Positions 1 through 11,219 are shown, counted from the first letter of the stretch. The stretch is 64,000 nucleotides of DNA from Comamonas fluminis (GCF_019186805.1 NZ_CP066783.1:983501-1047500); one strand, 5' to 3'. Program-made: numbers and translations. The notes: generated by a model from the letters alone, not told the origin.

Positions 1-2
1 TG

Positions 3-527
3 GCCCATGTTTCTGCCCCCGAAGGGGATTACTGGAGCCGGGGCTTTGGCTGGTGCAATGACTTGCCGCAGGGGCACCATGCAGTGCCTGTGCTCAACGG
101 TGGTTTCAGCCTGCGCAGCCAGCGCCTGATGCGGGTGTTTGCCGACCACCCTCAGCTACGGGTGGAAGTGCCTGCGCCAGACCTTGTGGCCCCGCAGCCG
201 CTGCAGTTTGCCTGGGGGCAGGATGCCTTGAATGAAGACGTGCAGCTCACAGGCATTCTGCGTGAGCGGCTGCAAGCGCTGGGCATGCGCTTTGCCCCGC
301 TGGAGGTTGCCATCCACTTTGCCATTGAGTACGCAGGGCCGCTTCACAAGGGTGTAGATGCCCTGGGGCTGTTCGGTCACCATGCGCGAACCCGCAAGCT
401 GGCAGGTCTGCAGCCTCTGGCCGTGCGCACCTCTTTGCCTCCCCAGGAAGTGGCCGCCATCTTTGGTGAAGCCGAGATGCTCAGAATGCTGGAGCAGCGC
501 GGCTACCGCATTGACTACGCGGCCTGA
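3..527 (+). CDS. DUF5672-like protein, 5' end missing
   Basis: The reading frame is open from the left window edge (frame beginning at base 3) to a TGA at 525-527, so this is the C-terminal part, about 174 residues, of a larger gene. The fragment contains a G-D-Y-W segment, the NGGFSLRS motif and a following Asn-Glu-Asp, a pattern I associate with DUF5672, a family of putative glycosyltransferase-like proteins of surface polysaccharide loci. There is no membrane segment in the visible part. A TTG at 63 could be read as a start but the frame and its similarity continue upstream of it. The family assignment is by motif memory only; the biochemical role is unknown. Confidence 0.6.
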   Translation, partial: AHVSAPEGDYWSRGFGWCNDLPQGHHAVPVLNGGFSLRSQRLMRVFADHPQLRVEVPAPDLVAPQPLQFAWGQDALNEDVQLTGILRERLQALGMRFAPLEVAIHFAIEYAGPLHKGVDALGLFGHHARTRKLAGLQPLAVRTSLPPQEVAAIFGEAEMLRMLEQRGYRIDYAA

Positions 528-533
528 GCTGCT

Positions 534-2201
534 TCAAACCTTGGGCAAATCCTGGCGTGGCTGGCGCAGGCGGCTGGGTGCCAGTGCACCTGCCTGCTCC
601 AGAATCGGATAGGCCACCGAGCACAGCAGAGAGTTGATGCGCTTCAAGTCGCTGATCATGTCGATATGCAGCGAACTGGTTTCGATGCTCGACACCGTGT
701 GCTGCGACAGGCGCGCCAGATGGGTGGCGGAATAGGCCAGCTCCAGATCACGAAAGCGCGCTTTTTCCTCCAGCAGCTTTTGCGCCTCGCGCACATTGCC
801 ATTGAGGAAGACGCTCATGGCCAGGCGCAAGTTGTCCAGCAGGTGCTGCGTCAGCTCGTGAATTTCCTGCATGCCAGCTTCAGAGAACTGACGCCCCTTC
901 TTGATCTTCTTGTCTTCCAGATCCAGCAGCACGCGCTCGATGATGTCGCCGATCTGCTCCATATTGATGGTGAAGCTGATGATTTCCGTCCAGCGCTGAC
1001 CTTCGCGTTCGTCCAGTTCGGCGCGGGAAATCTTGGTCATGTAGTACTTGATGGCCGAATACAGATCGTCCACCGTGCCTTCCAGATGGCGCACCTCTTC
1101 GGACAGCTTGGCGTCATCGGTCTCGGCCACTTTCTGCAAGCCGATCAGCATGGACTCGATCACATCAGCCTGATGCAGCGACTCGCGCACAGCGCAACTG
1201 ATGGCCAGTGAGGGTGTGGATAGCGCAGAGGGGTCAAGGTGTCGCGGGCGCAGCAGCTTGGCAGCGCTTTCCTCTTCGGGTTTGGGCAGCAGTGTGGTCA
1301 CCCAGCGCGCCACGATCTGCGTCAGTCCAATAAAGCACAGGCTGTTGAAAATGTTGAAAGCCAGGTGGAACATGACCACGTTCTGGCCCGGGTCCTGCAG
1401 ATACGGCCGCACATAGTGCGACCACAGCCCGATGAAGGGCGCCACAATGGCCACGCCCATGACCTTGAACAGCAGGTTGCCGATGGTGACCTGTCGCTCT
1501 TCCACCGCAGACTTGGCCGTGGTGATGGCTGCCACCAGGCCGCTGCCCAGATTTGCACCCAAAGTCAGGCCCAGTGCCACATCCAGAGGAATGGCTCCCG
1601 AGCTGGCCATAGCTGCAATCAGCAGCACCACGGCCAGACTGGAATAGGCCACCACGGCCAGCACGGCGCCCAGCAGCAATTCCATGAACATATCGCTGCT
1701 GACCGAAGCCAGCAGGGTGCGCACGGCTTCTGCCTGCAGCAAAGGCTCGGTGGCCTCTACCACCAGGCGCAGCGCCAGCAGCATCAGCCCAAGGCCAATC
1801 AGCACGCGGCCAATACGCCCGGGCTTGGAGTCCTTGCGGGTGATGTAGAGCACCACGCCGATAAAGATGAACAGCGGCGATAGCCAGGAAAGATCGGTGG
1901 AGAAAAGCACGGCCATCATCGCCGTGCCCACATCGGCACCGCGCATCACGGCCAGTGCAGAGGGCAGGGTGATCAGACCCTGGCCCACAAAGGACGAGGT
2001 CATCAGCGATGTGGCGGTGCTGGACTGAACCAGTGCTGTAACGCCCATGCCCGAAAGAGCCGCCGAAAAGCGGTTGCTCATGCTGCGGGCAAGAATGTTG
2101 CGCAGGTTGGCGCCAAAGACCTGCAGGACGCCGGTGCGAACCATCTGAGAGCCCCAGACCAACAGGGCGATGGCAGCTAAAAGATTCAGTAGATGCTTCA
2201 T
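534..2201 (-). CDS. Na+/phosphate symporter with C-terminal PhoU domain
   Basis: The 555-residue protein would import phosphate (or a related anion) driven by sodium across the inner membrane. Residues 1 to about 320 are strongly hydrophobic and carry the two-repeat Na/Pi symporter fold; the QSSTATSL signature of the first repeat lies at residues 59-66, while the second repeat reads YSS instead of QSS. Residues from about 345 to the end are charged and helical and match a PhoU-type domain, as in E. coli YjbB. The start MKHLLNLL is directly at the hydrophobic N terminus. It stands alone, convergent with the preceding gene fragment. A second, unrelated Pi transporter (PiT) lies at 39280. Confidence 0.88.
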   Translation of the reverse strand: MKHLLNLLAAIALLVWGSQMVRTGVLQVFGANLRNILARSMSNRFSAALSGMGVTALVQSSTATSLMTSSFVGQGLITLPSALAVMRGADVGTAMMAVLFSTDLSWLSPLFIFIGVVLYITRKDSKPGRIGRVLIGLGLMLLALRLVVEATEPLLQAEAVRTLLASVSSDMFMELLLGAVLAVVAYSSLAVVLLIAAMASSGAIPLDVALGLTLGANLGSGLVAAITTAKSAVEERQVTIGNLLFKVMGVAIVAPFIGLWSHYVRPYLQDPGQNVVMFHLAFNIFNSLCFIGLTQIVARWVTTLLPKPEEESAAKLLRPRHLDPSALSTPSLAISCAVRESLHQADVIESMLIGLQKVAETDDAKLSEEVRHLEGTVDDLYSAIKYYMTKISRAELDEREGQRWTEIISFTINMEQIGDIIERVLLDLEDKKIKKGRQFSEAGMQEIHELTQHLLDNLRLAMSVFLNGNVREAQKLLEEKARFRDLELAYSATHLARLSQHTVSSIETSSLHIDMISDLKRINSLLCSVAYPILEQAGALAPSRLRQPRQDLPKV

Positions 2202-2342
2202 GTGCTATAGGCGAAGAAGCAATCAAATATACCTCTGACTGATGAGCCATGCAGGCTGCGCAGTTTCCAACAGGTACATATCAGTGCGATTTAAGGGTAA
2301 ATGTGGGCGCGAAAGTGTGCGCTTTTTTGCAGAGGGGCGAGT

Positions 2343-3338
2343 TCAGTCCAGCTTGATCTGAGCGGTGCGCACCACATCGCCCCATGACTTGAATTCCTGC
2401 GCAAGAAAACGCGCAAATTCCGCGCTGCCGCCGCCTGCCGGTTCAGCCCCATCGGCCACCAGCGCCGCGTGGACAGCGGGCGTGTTCAGCGCCTGCTGGG
2501 TGGTTTGGTTGAGCTTGTCCAGCACATCGCGGGGCGTGCCGGCAGGCGCAACCAGCCCGGCCCAGGATGTGACCACGAATTGCTGCAGGCCTTCTTCTTG
2601 CAGCGTGGGCAGTTCCGGCGCTGCACCGGAGCGCTTTTCCGAAGAGACCGCCAGAGGCTTGAGCTTGCCGCCTTTGGTCTGACCGATAGCGCTGGGAATG
2701 GTCTCGAAGGCAAGCTGGGCCTCGTTGGACATCACGGCCAGCAAGGCCGGGCTGCCGCCCTTGTAGGGCACATGCTGCAGATTGCCGCCTGTGCGGGCCT
2801 TGAACATCTCACCGGCCAGATGGGCGGGTGACCCGGTGCCCGCCGAGCTGAAGAAGATCTGCTGATCGCTTTTCTTCACATAGGCAATCAAGTCATGCAC
2901 GGAGTTGAGCTTGAGCTGCGGCGCCACTACCAGCAGCAGCGGATATTTGGCAACCAGAGAGATGGGCTCGAAGCTTTTGGCGGGGTCGAAGCGCAGCTTG
3001 GAGTAGATATGCGGGTTGATGGCCTGGCTGCTGAGCGTGGTCATGAACAAGGTGTAGCCATCTGCTGGCGCGCCAGCGACCTGCTCGGCAGCCAGATTGC
3101 CTGCGGCACCGGGGCGGTTTTCCACCACGACGGACTGGCCCAGCAATTCGCCCATGCGCTTGCCAAGCACGCGGGCCAGCTTGTCAGTGGAGCCGCCAGG
3201 TGCAAAGCCCACGACCAGTCGAATGGGCTTGCTCGGAAAATTCTGGGCCTGCACCCCCAGCGCTGAAAACAGCAGCAAAGCACCCAACAGTGGTGTGTGC
3301 AGGCGCATGGAGGGGTTGAAAGTAGTGGGACGGTTCAT
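2343..3338 (-). CDS. Bug-family (TctC-type) periplasmic solute-binding protein
   Basis: This is a secreted substrate-binding protein of the tripartite tricarboxylate transporter type, a family greatly expanded in Comamonadaceae and Bordetella and usually binding small carboxylates. A signal peptide ends near A-L-G-V-Q-A-Q-A, followed by the typical FPSKPIRLVVGFAPGGSTD segment; VENRPGAAGN and the GGSPALLA and WAGLVAPAGT segments are also family hallmarks. I chose ATG 3338 because a GGAG lies 9 bases upstream; an in-frame start exists at 3392 but gives an unlikely leader. No TctA/TctB membrane genes are nearby. It is followed upstream by phnA on the same strand, 100 bp away, so the two may be cotranscribed. 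Confidence 0.9.
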   Translation of the reverse strand: MNRPTTFNPSMRLHTPLLGALLLFSALGVQAQNFPSKPIRLVVGFAPGGSTDKLARVLGKRMGELLGQSVVVENRPGAAGNLAAEQVAGAPADGYTLFMTTLSSQAINPHIYSKLRFDPAKSFEPISLVAKYPLLLVVAPQLKLNSVHDLIAYVKKSDQQIFFSSAGTGSPAHLAGEMFKARTGGNLQHVPYKGGSPALLAVMSNEAQLAFETIPSAIGQTKGGKLKPLAVSSEKRSGAAPELPTLQEEGLQQFVVTSWAGLVAPAGTPRDVLDKLNQTTQQALNTPAVHAALVADGAEPAGGGSAEFARFLAQEFKSWGDVVRTAQIKLD

Positions 3339-3438
3339 TGTGGGCTCCGGACTGTTTTGATGGAAAAAAGGGCGAGCGAAGCCACGCCGCACCAGCCGGT
3401 GGGCTGGTACTGCGGGTGTGGCAAGAAAGGGGGAAGGC

Positions 3439-4734
<1,296 letters not shown>

Positions 4735-4756
4735 CTATCGACAAATAATGCGATAG
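4735..4756. promoter_or_regulatory. Inverted repeat between phnA and its LysR regulator
   Basis: A perfect dyad CTATCG-N10-CGATAG sits in the 119 bp divergent region, 34 bp before the phnA start codon. Its size and A/T-rich centre fit a LysR-type binding box. Operator function is inferred. Confidence 0.5.
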
Positions 4757-4820
4757 GCGTGATGAAAAATCACAGATAAAGTCACCGAGCCGTCATTGAA
4801 AAACTGTCCACTCGCCAGCC

Positions 4821-5723
4821 ATGCCGCATCAGCTCCCCCCACTGCACGCCCTGCGCGTGTTTGAAGTCGCCGCCCGTGCAGCCAGCTTTACCGAGGCCGC
4901 CAAAGAGCTGCACCTGACCCACGGTGCCGTCAGCCGCCAGATTGCGCTGCTGGAGGCATCGCTAGGCCAGTCGCTGTTTCGCAAGGAAGGCCAGCGCATG
5001 GTGGCCACGCCTCATGCCAAGGCCTTTGCGCGTGAGATCAGTCAGGCCTTTGACCACATTGGCGATGCCGCCCAGCGCTATGGCAAGCGCGCCAGCCAGA
5101 AGGTCATTCGCGTCAATGCGCCCGCCACCATGGCCATGCGCTGGCTGATTCCGCGGCTGGCGGCTTTTCACGCGCTGTATCGCGGCATAGAGGTGCGGGT
5201 GTCCACGGCCTTCAGCACCGAGCCTGCGCTCAAGGGCAGCTTTGATGTGGCCATTCGACGTGGCTCCATTGAAGCCGGGCAATACGAGGTGCTGCCGCTG
5301 TACACCGAGTTCAACACCGTCATCGTCAGCCCCCAGCTATGGCAGCAAAAGCCGCTGAAATCCATCAAAGACCTGGGCAAAGCCATCTGGCTGGCGGCTG
5401 AGACGCGGCCCGGCGACTGGGAGAGCTGGCTGCAGATGGCGGGCCAGCCCGACTTGCGACCCGTGCAGGTGCTGCGGTTTGACCACTTTTTTGTCTGCCA
5501 GCAGGCGGTGATGGATGGTCTGGGCTATGCCGTGGGGCCGCTACCTACGCTGAGTAACGATATTCAGCAGCAGCGCCTGTACGCGCCTTTCCCGGATGTG
5601 ACACTGCACGGCAGCAGCTTTCAGGCGCTGGTGCCGCTGGATTCGGACAAGCCGCGCCATCTGCGCCAGTTTCTGGATTGGTTGCAGGCGCAGGCTGGAC
5701 AGGAGTCTGCGAAGGGCATGTAA
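4821..5723 (+). CDS. LysR-family transcriptional regulator (GcvA-like)
   Basis: The 300-residue protein has an N-terminal winged helix-turn-helix at about residues 7-66 (LHALRVFEVAARAASFTEAA, then HGAVSRQIALLE) and a C-terminal co-inducer domain from about residue 95. The PPLHALRVFEVAARHxS start and the NAPATMAMRWLIPRLAAF segment put it in the GcvA/AmpR branch of LysR proteins. It is transcribed away from phnA and shares a 119 bp intergenic region containing a dyad, so regulation of phosphonoacetate use is the natural inference. No Shine-Dalgarno sequence is evident before the ATG. Confidence 0.9.
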   Translation: MPHQLPPLHALRVFEVAARAASFTEAAKELHLTHGAVSRQIALLEASLGQSLFRKEGQRMVATPHAKAFAREISQAFDHIGDAAQRYGKRASQKVIRVNAPATMAMRWLIPRLAAFHALYRGIEVRVSTAFSTEPALKGSFDVAIRRGSIEAGQYEVLPLYTEFNTVIVSPQLWQQKPLKSIKDLGKAIWLAAETRPGDWESWLQMAGQPDLRPVQVLRFDHFFVCQQAVMDGLGYAVGPLPTLSNDIQQQRLYAPFPDVTLHGSSFQALVPLDSDKPRHLRQFLDWLQAQAGQESAKGM

Positions 5724-5778
5724 AGTGCTTTCTGCACTGGACTGTCAAGCGCCAGCGGCTAACAAAAAAAGGTATTTC

Positions 5779-6501
5779 ATGATTTTTGGTGCTGGTGGTG
5801 CTGCCGCCGCGGGAATGCTGTTGATTCTGTTGGCCATGTTTCAGGGCCTGCTGCTGCTGGCGTGGTGGGGCTGGCGCTGGTGGAATGCGCATCGTGGCGC
5901 GCCACGCCCAGCGCTGCAGGCGTGGCAATGGGTAGCGGCCGTGTTGCTGTCTGTGCTGCCTATCTGGACTGCGCTGCTGTGGGGGCTGGATGCGCTGAGT
6001 TCCTATATGCGGCAGCAGTATCTGGTGCAGCAGGACAGGCAGCGATATTTCACCGTGTCGAGGGCGACGGCCTGGGGCGAGCTCGTGATTCCGGCTGGCA
6101 GCCATGCGGAGCGTGAGTTGCTGGAGGGCGAGAAACCTCTGAAGGGCGACGCATCGGATTTGCAGACGCTGACCGGTTTGCGTTTTACCAAAGCGGTGCC
6201 GCTGGGCGACCTGTCCATCAACGCTCTGGGTTTGAATGGCCAGTGGTTGCTGCTGGAATTGGCGCGGCCGCATCGCTTTGCAACGGAGGATTGCCCCGCC
6301 GGGTACATCGCGCAGTTCAAGGCGCTCAAGCCCAGAACGGTGCTGCGGGATGTGCCGCTTACCGTGCTGCAAGCCCAGCCGTTGCATCTGGCCGACTGGT
6401 CGTTTGACAGTTGCTACGACTCCCCGCAGGCCATCTTGATGCAGTACTGGAAGGGCAGCGAGCTGGTCTGGATGGATTTGCCTGATTACGGCCTGAATTG
6501 A
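5779..6501 (+). CDS. Hypothetical inner-membrane protein
   Basis: I do not recognise this 240-residue protein. It has a Gly/Ala-rich hydrophobic segment at residues 1-28 and a second membrane segment at about residues 50-75, then a soluble remainder with three cysteines. The topology suggests a membrane-anchored protein with a large domain on one side. I chose ATG 5779; an in-frame GTG at 5725 lies only one base after the LysR stop and would add 18 polar residues, so translational coupling with the LysR gene remains possible. Codon use resembles the neighbours, so it is probably a genuine lineage-specific gene. Confidence 0.6.
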   Translation: MIFGAGGAAAAGMLLILLAMFQGLLLLAWWGWRWWNAHRGAPRPALQAWQWVAAVLLSVLPIWTALLWGLDALSSYMRQQYLVQQDRQRYFTVSRATAWGELVIPAGSHAERELLEGEKPLKGDASDLQTLTGLRFTKAVPLGDLSINALGLNGQWLLLELARPHRFATEDCPAGYIAQFKALKPRTVLRDVPLTVLQAQPLHLADWSFDSCYDSPQAILMQYWKGSELVWMDLPDYGLN

Positions 6502-6536
6502 AATAAAAAAACCGCTGCACAAATCGGGCAGTGGTT
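6502..6536 (-). terminator. Rho-independent terminator after lspA
   Basis: On the minus strand AACCACTGC pairs with GCAGCGGTT (one mismatch) and is followed by seven T. It ends the ribF-ileS-lspA transcript. Confidence 0.75.
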
Positions 6537-6564
6537 CATCAATTTTGATAGCGTCTAGCGCTTA

Positions 6565-7077
6565 TCAAGATTGGGCTTTGGCGCGTTTTGCTCTTAAAAC
6601 CTCATCCAGAATCAGCAAGATGGCACCCAGGGTGATGCCCATGTCCGCCACGTTGAAGGCCGGGAAGTGGCTGGTGCCCCAGTAAAAGTCCAGAAAGTCC
6701 ACCACATAGCCGTGCTGCAAACGGTCGACCACGTTGCCAATGGCGCCGCCCAGAATGCTGGACAGCGACAGGCAGAACATTTTTTGCTCGGGGTGTTTGC
6801 GCAACTGCCAGACGATAAGAATGGTCGCCACCACGGCAATGGCTACAAAGAACCAGCGCTGCCAGCCGCTGCCGTCTGCCAGAAAGGAGAAGGCCGCGCC
6901 CGTGTTGTGCGCGCGCACGATGTTGAAGAAGCTGGTGATGGGTGTCCAGTCGCCGTACTGGTAGTGGCTCAGGATCATCTGCTTGGTGATCTGATCCACG
7001 CCGATGATGACCACGGCCCACAGCAGCCAGGGCCAGATGCGACCAAAACCTGCGGGAGATGTCTGGGTGTTGCTCAT
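6565..7077 (-). CDS. lspA: Lipoprotein signal peptidase (signal peptidase II)
   Basis: The 170-residue inner-membrane aspartyl protease cleaves signal peptides of diacylglyceryl-modified prolipoproteins. Four hydrophobic segments are visible, and the catalytic aspartates are Asp118 in GNVVDR and Asp145 in FNVADMGI. The N-terminal DQITK and the HNTGAAFSF loop are also conserved family features. It is the last gene of the ribF-ileS-lspA group, 119 bp after ileS, the same order as in E. coli. The gap contains a short palindrome and a half copy of the dispersed repeat, so the mRNA may be processed between the two genes. Confidence 0.97.
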   Translation of the reverse strand: MSNTQTSPAGFGRIWPWLLWAVVIIGVDQITKQMILSHYQYGDWTPITSFFNIVRAHNTGAAFSFLADGSGWQRWFFVAIAVVATILIVWQLRKHPEQKMFCLSLSSILGGAIGNVVDRLQHGYVVDFLDFYWGTSHFPAFNVADMGITLGAILLILDEVLRAKRAKAQS

Positions 7078-7158
7078 TACGACTCTTTGCTTCAGCTATT
7101 TTTGATAGCGGCTTGTGCTTGATTCCATTAGGCTTCAGGCTGATTTGAGCTAGAAACA

Positions 7159-7182
7159 GGCTGCCAGTTGTTGCTGGCAGCC
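7159..7182. repeat. Short perfect hairpin between ileS and lspA
   Basis: GGCTGCCAG, a 6 base loop and CTGGCAGCC form a perfect 9 bp stem 14 bp after the ileS stop. There is no clear T-run on the minus strand, so it may protect the ileS mRNA end rather than terminate. Confidence 0.5.
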
Positions 7183-7196
7183 CATGGGCTCAAAGC

Positions 7197-10052
7197 TCAG
7201 GCCTTGCTGCGCACTTCGCCCGTGCCGTGCAGATTGCTGTCGCAACGGCCGCACAGTGTGGGGTGCTCGGGGTTCACGCCCACGTCGTCACGGTAGTGCC
7301 AGCAGCGTTCGCACTTGGCGGCTTCGGAAGGCTTGACTTCCACAGCCAGCGCGTCGCCAGCGACCGCCTTGGCGGCCGAGGTGATGAGCACAAACTTCAG
7401 GTCGTCGGCCAGTGTTTGCAGCAGGGCCAGGTCTTCGTGCTGGGCGCTGATGGTGACTTCGGCCTGCAGCGATGCACCGACCAAGCCTGAACCGCGCACG
7501 GTTTCGATGTCCTTGTTGACCACGTCGCGGATTTCGCGGATGCGGCTCCACTTGGCCAGCAGGGCGTCGTCGCCTTCGGACAGATCCAGGAACTTCTCCA
7601 GGAAGATGGTTTCGCTGTTGCCCACGATCTTCCAGGCTTCTTCGGCCGTGAAGGACAGGAACGGTGCCATCCAGCGCAGCAGCGCCTGGGTGATCTGGTG
7701 CAGCGCGGTCTGGGCGCTGCGGCGGGCCAGGCTCTTGGGTGCGGTGGTGTAGAGGCGGTCTTTCAACACGTCCAGGTAGAAGCCGCCCAGGTCTTCGGAG
7801 CAGAACAGCTGCAGCTTGGCGACCACGGGGTGGAATTCATAGACCTGGTAGTGGGCAATGATTTCTTTTTGCAGCTGGGCCGCGCGCGCCAGGGCGTACT
7901 GGTCGATCTCCAGCATGTCCTGGTATGCAACGCTGTCTGTGGCGGCGTCAAAGTCGCTGGTGTTGGCCAGCAAGAAGCGCAGCGTGTTGCGGATGCGGCG
8001 GTACGCATCCACCACGCGGGCCAGGATCTTGTCGTCGATGCCAAGGTCGCCCGAGTAATCGGTCGAAGCCACCCACAGGCGGATGATTTCGGCGCCCATC
8101 TTGTTGGACACATCTTGCGGTGCCACGGTGTTGCCGACCGACTTGGACATCTTTTTGCCCTGGCCGTCCACGGTGAAGCCGTGGGTCAGCAGGCCCTTGT
8201 ACGGGGCACGGCCAAAGATGGCGCTGGCCAGCAGCAGCGAGCTGTGGAACCAGCCGCGGTGCTGGTCGTGGCCTTCCAGGTACAGATCCGCCTCGGGGCC
8301 TTGGTCGTGGTGCATGTCGGCATGGGTGCCGCGCATCACGTGCCAGAAGGTGGAACCCGAGTCGAACCAGACTTCCAGAATGTCGGTGCTCTTGGTGTAG
8401 AGCTTGGCTTCTTCGGCGCCCAGGATGTCTTCGGTGGTCACGCGGCTCCAGGCCTCGATACCGCCTTGCTCGATCATGTCGGCCGCCTGGTCGATGATCT
8501 CCATGGTGCGCGGGTGCAGTGCGCCCGTGTCCACATGCAGGAAGAAGGGGATGGGCACGCCCCACGAACGCTGGCGCGAGATGCACCAGTCGGGACGGCC
8601 GGCGATCATGGCGCGCAGGCGGTCTTGGCCGTTTTGCGGGTAGAAGCTGGTGTGGTCGATGGCTTCCAGTGCCAGCTGGCGCAGCGTCTGCTTGGGCTTT
8701 TGGGCGGGGTCGGTGAACACGCCTTCGCCTTCGTCCATGCGGATGAACCACTGGGCGGCAGCGCGGTAGATCACAGGCGTCTTGTGGCGCCAGCAGTGCG
8801 GGTAGCTGTGCTCGATGGACTTGGTGCCGATCAGGCGATTGGCCACCTTCAGTGCGTCGAGGATGACGGGCACGGCCTTCCAGATGTACTGGCCGCCGAA
8901 CAAAGGCAGATCGGCTGCGTACACGCCGTTGCCTTGCACGGGGTTCAGGATGTCCTTGTACTCCATGCCATTGCTGATGCAGGAGTTGAAGTCATCCACG
9001 CCGTAAGCAGGGGCCGAGTGCACGATACCGGTACCGTCTTCGGCCGTGGCGTATTCGGCCAGGTAGACGGGCGAGATGCGGTCGTAACCCTTGTCCACAT
9101 GGGCCAGCGGGTGCTTGAAGGGCATGTGGTCGAGCTTTTCACCCTTGGCCGTGGCCACCACGGTGCCGGTGATGCCCCAGCGCTCCATGCACTTGTCCAC
9201 CAGGGCAGAGGCCAGAACCAGCAGGCCGCGCTCGGTATCCACCAGGCTGTATTCCAGATCGGGGTTGACGTTGAGCGCCTGGTTGGCGGGGATGGTCCAG
9301 GCGGTGGTGGTCCAGATCACCACAAACGCATCCTTGGCCAGCGCGGGCAGGCCAAAGGCGGCAGCCAGCTTGGCCGGGTCGGCAGCGGGGAACATCACGT
9401 CCAGCGTGTTGGACGACTTGTCCTGGTATTCGATCTCGAACTCGGCCAGCGACGAGGCGCAGTCAAAGCACCAGTACACGGGCTTCAAGCCACGGTAGAC
9501 AAAACCACGCTCCATCACCTTCTTCAAGGCGCGCAGCTCCAGCGCCTCGTTGGCGTAGTTCATGGTTTTGTAGGGGTGGTCCCAGTCGCCCAGCACGCCC
9601 AGGCGCTTGAAGTCCACCATCTGCTGCGCGATCTGCTCGGTAGCAAAGGCGCGGCTCTTGGCCTGCATCTCGTCGCGGGGCAGGTTGCGGCCATAAAGCT
9701 TTTCGATGGCGTTTTCGATGGGCAGACCGTGGCAGTCCCAGCCCGGCACGTAGCGCGCGTCAAAGCCTTCGAGCTGGCGGCTCTTGACGATCATGTCCTT
9801 GAGGATCTTGTTGACGGCGTGGCCGATGTGGATCTTGCCGTTGGCGTAGGGGGGGCCGTCATGCAGGATGAACATGGGCGCGCCCTTGCGTGCCACGCGC
9901 AGCTTCTGGTAGGTGCCTTGCTCGTCCCATTCCTTGGCCCATGCCGGCTCGCGCTTGGGCAGATCGCCGCGCATGGGGAAAGGGGTGTCGGGCATGTTCA
10001 GCGTGCTGCGGTAGACAGACGCTTCGGGCTTGTTGGACTTCGAGTCAGACAT
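7197..10052 (-). CDS. ileS: Isoleucyl-tRNA synthetase
   Basis: The class I synthetase charges tRNA-Ile and edits valine. [15 protein letters not shown] carries the HIGH motif and [10 protein letters not shown] the KMSKS loop; [14 protein letters not shown] and the large CP1 editing insertion are present. The C terminus has a zinc ribbon with CERCWHY and CGRCDSN. I chose ATG 10052 (951 residues, MSDSKSNK), preceded by AAGG at 7-8 bases; an upstream in-frame codon at 10070 adds six residues without a better ribosome site. It lies between ribF (105 bp) and lspA (119 bp) on the same strand. Confidence 0.98.
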   Translation of the reverse strand: MSDSKSNKPEASVYRSTLNMPDTPFPMRGDLPKREPAWAKEWDEQGTYQKLRVARKGAPMFILHDGPPYANGKIHIGHAVNKILKDMIVKSRQLEGFDARYVPGWDCHGLPIENAIEKLYGRNLPRDEMQAKSRAFATEQIAQQMVDFKRLGVLGDWDHPYKTMNYANEALELRALKKVMERGFVYRGLKPVYWCFDCASSLAEFEIEYQDKSSNTLDVMFPAADPAKLAAAFGLPALAKDAFVVIWTTTAWTIPANQALNVNPDLEYSLVDTERGLLVLASALVDKCMERWGITGTVVATAKGEKLDHMPFKHPLAHVDKGYDRISPVYLAEYATAEDGTGIVHSAPAYGVDDFNSCISNGMEYKDILNPVQGNGVYAADLPLFGGQYIWKAVPVILDALKVANRLIGTKSIEHSYPHCWRHKTPVIYRAAAQWFIRMDEGEGVFTDPAQKPKQTLRQLALEAIDHTSFYPQNGQDRLRAMIAGRPDWCISRQRSWGVPIPFFLHVDTGALHPRTMEIIDQAADMIEQGGIEAWSRVTTEDILGAEEAKLYTKSTDILEVWFDSGSTFWHVMRGTHADMHHDQGPEADLYLEGHDQHRGWFHSSLLLASAIFGRAPYKGLLTHGFTVDGQGKKMSKSVGNTVAPQDVSNKMGAEIIRLWVASTDYSGDLGIDDKILARVVDAYRRIRNTLRFLLANTSDFDAATDSVAYQDMLEIDQYALARAAQLQKEIIAHYQVYEFHPVVAKLQLFCSEDLGGFYLDVLKDRLYTTAPKSLARRSAQTALHQITQALLRWMAPFLSFTAEEAWKIVGNSETIFLEKFLDLSEGDDALLAKWSRIREIRDVVNKDIETVRGSGLVGASLQAEVTISAQHEDLALLQTLADDLKFVLITSAAKAVAGDALAVEVKPSEAAKCERCWHYRDDVGVNPEHPTLCGRCDSNLHGTGEVRSKA

Positions 10053-10157
10053 GAGGAACCTTGAAAGCAATGCAATGCCCGGGCAGGTCTGCCTGGGCGT
10101 GAATGGAGAGATGAGCGCCAGTGCGCAGCAGCGCCGGTGGCGTGCAGGCGGTGAGCG

Positions 10158-11219
10158 TCAAATTCGGTCGCGCGTGGTCTGGCGACGGGTCTCGGTATAA
10201 GACGGCAGATGAGACGGCGTGTGGGCGGACGTGAAGAACGCGCGCGCATCAGCGCAGTCCTTGGCGATGCCGGCCGTCAGGGCATCGAGACTGTCGTACT
10301 TCAACTCGTCGTGCAATTTGTGCAGAAGTTCCACGTGGATGATTTTACCGTAGGCTCCTTCACCACCCAGCTGGGCGGGCCAATCAAAACAGTGGGTCTC
10401 CAGCAGCACGCGGCCCCCGTTGACGTCGTTAGGGTCCAGCGATGGGCGTACGCCCAGGTTGGCCACGCCGCGCAGCGGCTCCTCAGCCAGGCCATGCACC
10501 AGCACGGCAAAAATGCCGCTGGCCGCAGGCTTCCAGTGGTCAAAGCGCAGATTTAATGTGCGAAAGCCGTCATCCGCCCCTGCTTGCGACTCCGCGAGCT
10601 TTCTTCCTAGTTTCCGGCCATGTACCACATGGCCCGAAATCGTATAAGGGTGGCCCAGCAGCTTGGCCGCCTGCTGCATATCGCCCGCAGCCAGGGATTC
10701 GCGTACGGCGGTGCTGGATACGCGCAGGCCGTGCACTTCGTAGCTGTTCATGCGCGCCACGTCAAAGCCCAGCGCCTGCCCCGAGGTGTCGAGCAGCGCA
10801 TAGTCGCCCGCCCGCTTGCGGCCAAAGCGGAAGTCGTCGCCCACCAGCACGTAGCGGGCGCCCAGGCCGGAAATCAGTACATCCTGAATGAAGTCTTCGG
10901 GGCTTTGGTTGGCCAGCGTGTCGTTGAAGGGCACGATGACCACCTGATCGACGCCGCAGATCTCCAGCTGACTGAGCTTGTCCCGCAGCGTGCCCACGCG
11001 GGCCGGGGCCAGCTCGGGCTTGCCCAGCTTCTGCGCGAAGTAGTCGCGTGGGTGGGGCTCGAAGGTCATGGCACAGCTGGGAATGCCGCGCTGGGCCGCT
11101 TCCGCCTTCAAAAGGCCAAGCATGGCCTGGTGTCCCCGGTGCACGCCATCAAAGTTGCCAATGGTCACAGCACAGGCTGGGGCCAGGCCAGGATGATTGA
11201 TTCCGCGAAAAATCTTCAT
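10158..11219 (-). CDS. ribF: Bifunctional riboflavin kinase / FAD synthetase
   Basis: The 353-residue enzyme phosphorylates riboflavin to FMN and adenylates FMN to FAD. The N-terminal FMN adenylyltransferase has TIGNFDGVHRGH at residues 19-30 and the FRFGRKRAGD segment. The C-terminal kinase domain starts near residue 183 (YTISGHVVHGRKLGR). The usual PTAN nucleotide motif of the kinase is not present in its standard form: after GRKLGR there is a short insertion and the corresponding segment reads FRTLNLRF. The NLGVRPS and FETHCFDW-type segments (LLETHCFDW) are conserved. First gene of the ribF-ileS-lspA group. Confidence 0.95.
   Translation of the reverse strand: MKIFRGINHPGLAPACAVTIGNFDGVHRGHQAMLGLLKAEAAQRGIPSCAMTFEPHPRDYFAQKLGKPELAPARVGTLRDKLSQLEICGVDQVVIVPFNDTLANQSPEDFIQDVLISGLGARYVLVGDDFRFGRKRAGDYALLDTSGQALGFDVARMNSYEVHGLRVSSTAVRESLAAGDMQQAAKLLGHPYTISGHVVHGRKLGRKLAESQAGADDGFRTLNLRFDHWKPAASGIFAVLVHGLAEEPLRGVANLGVRPSLDPNDVNGGRVLLETHCFDWPAQLGGEGAYGKIIHVELLHKLHDELKYDSLDALTAGIAKDCADARAFFTSAHTPSHLPSYTETRRQTTRDRI

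Noticed and set aside
7698..10064. Long open frame (788 codons) on the plus strand opposite ileS
   Set aside because: It is the antisense shadow of ileS in a GC-rich gene; it is rich in Val, His, Gln and Gly and has no recognisable domain.
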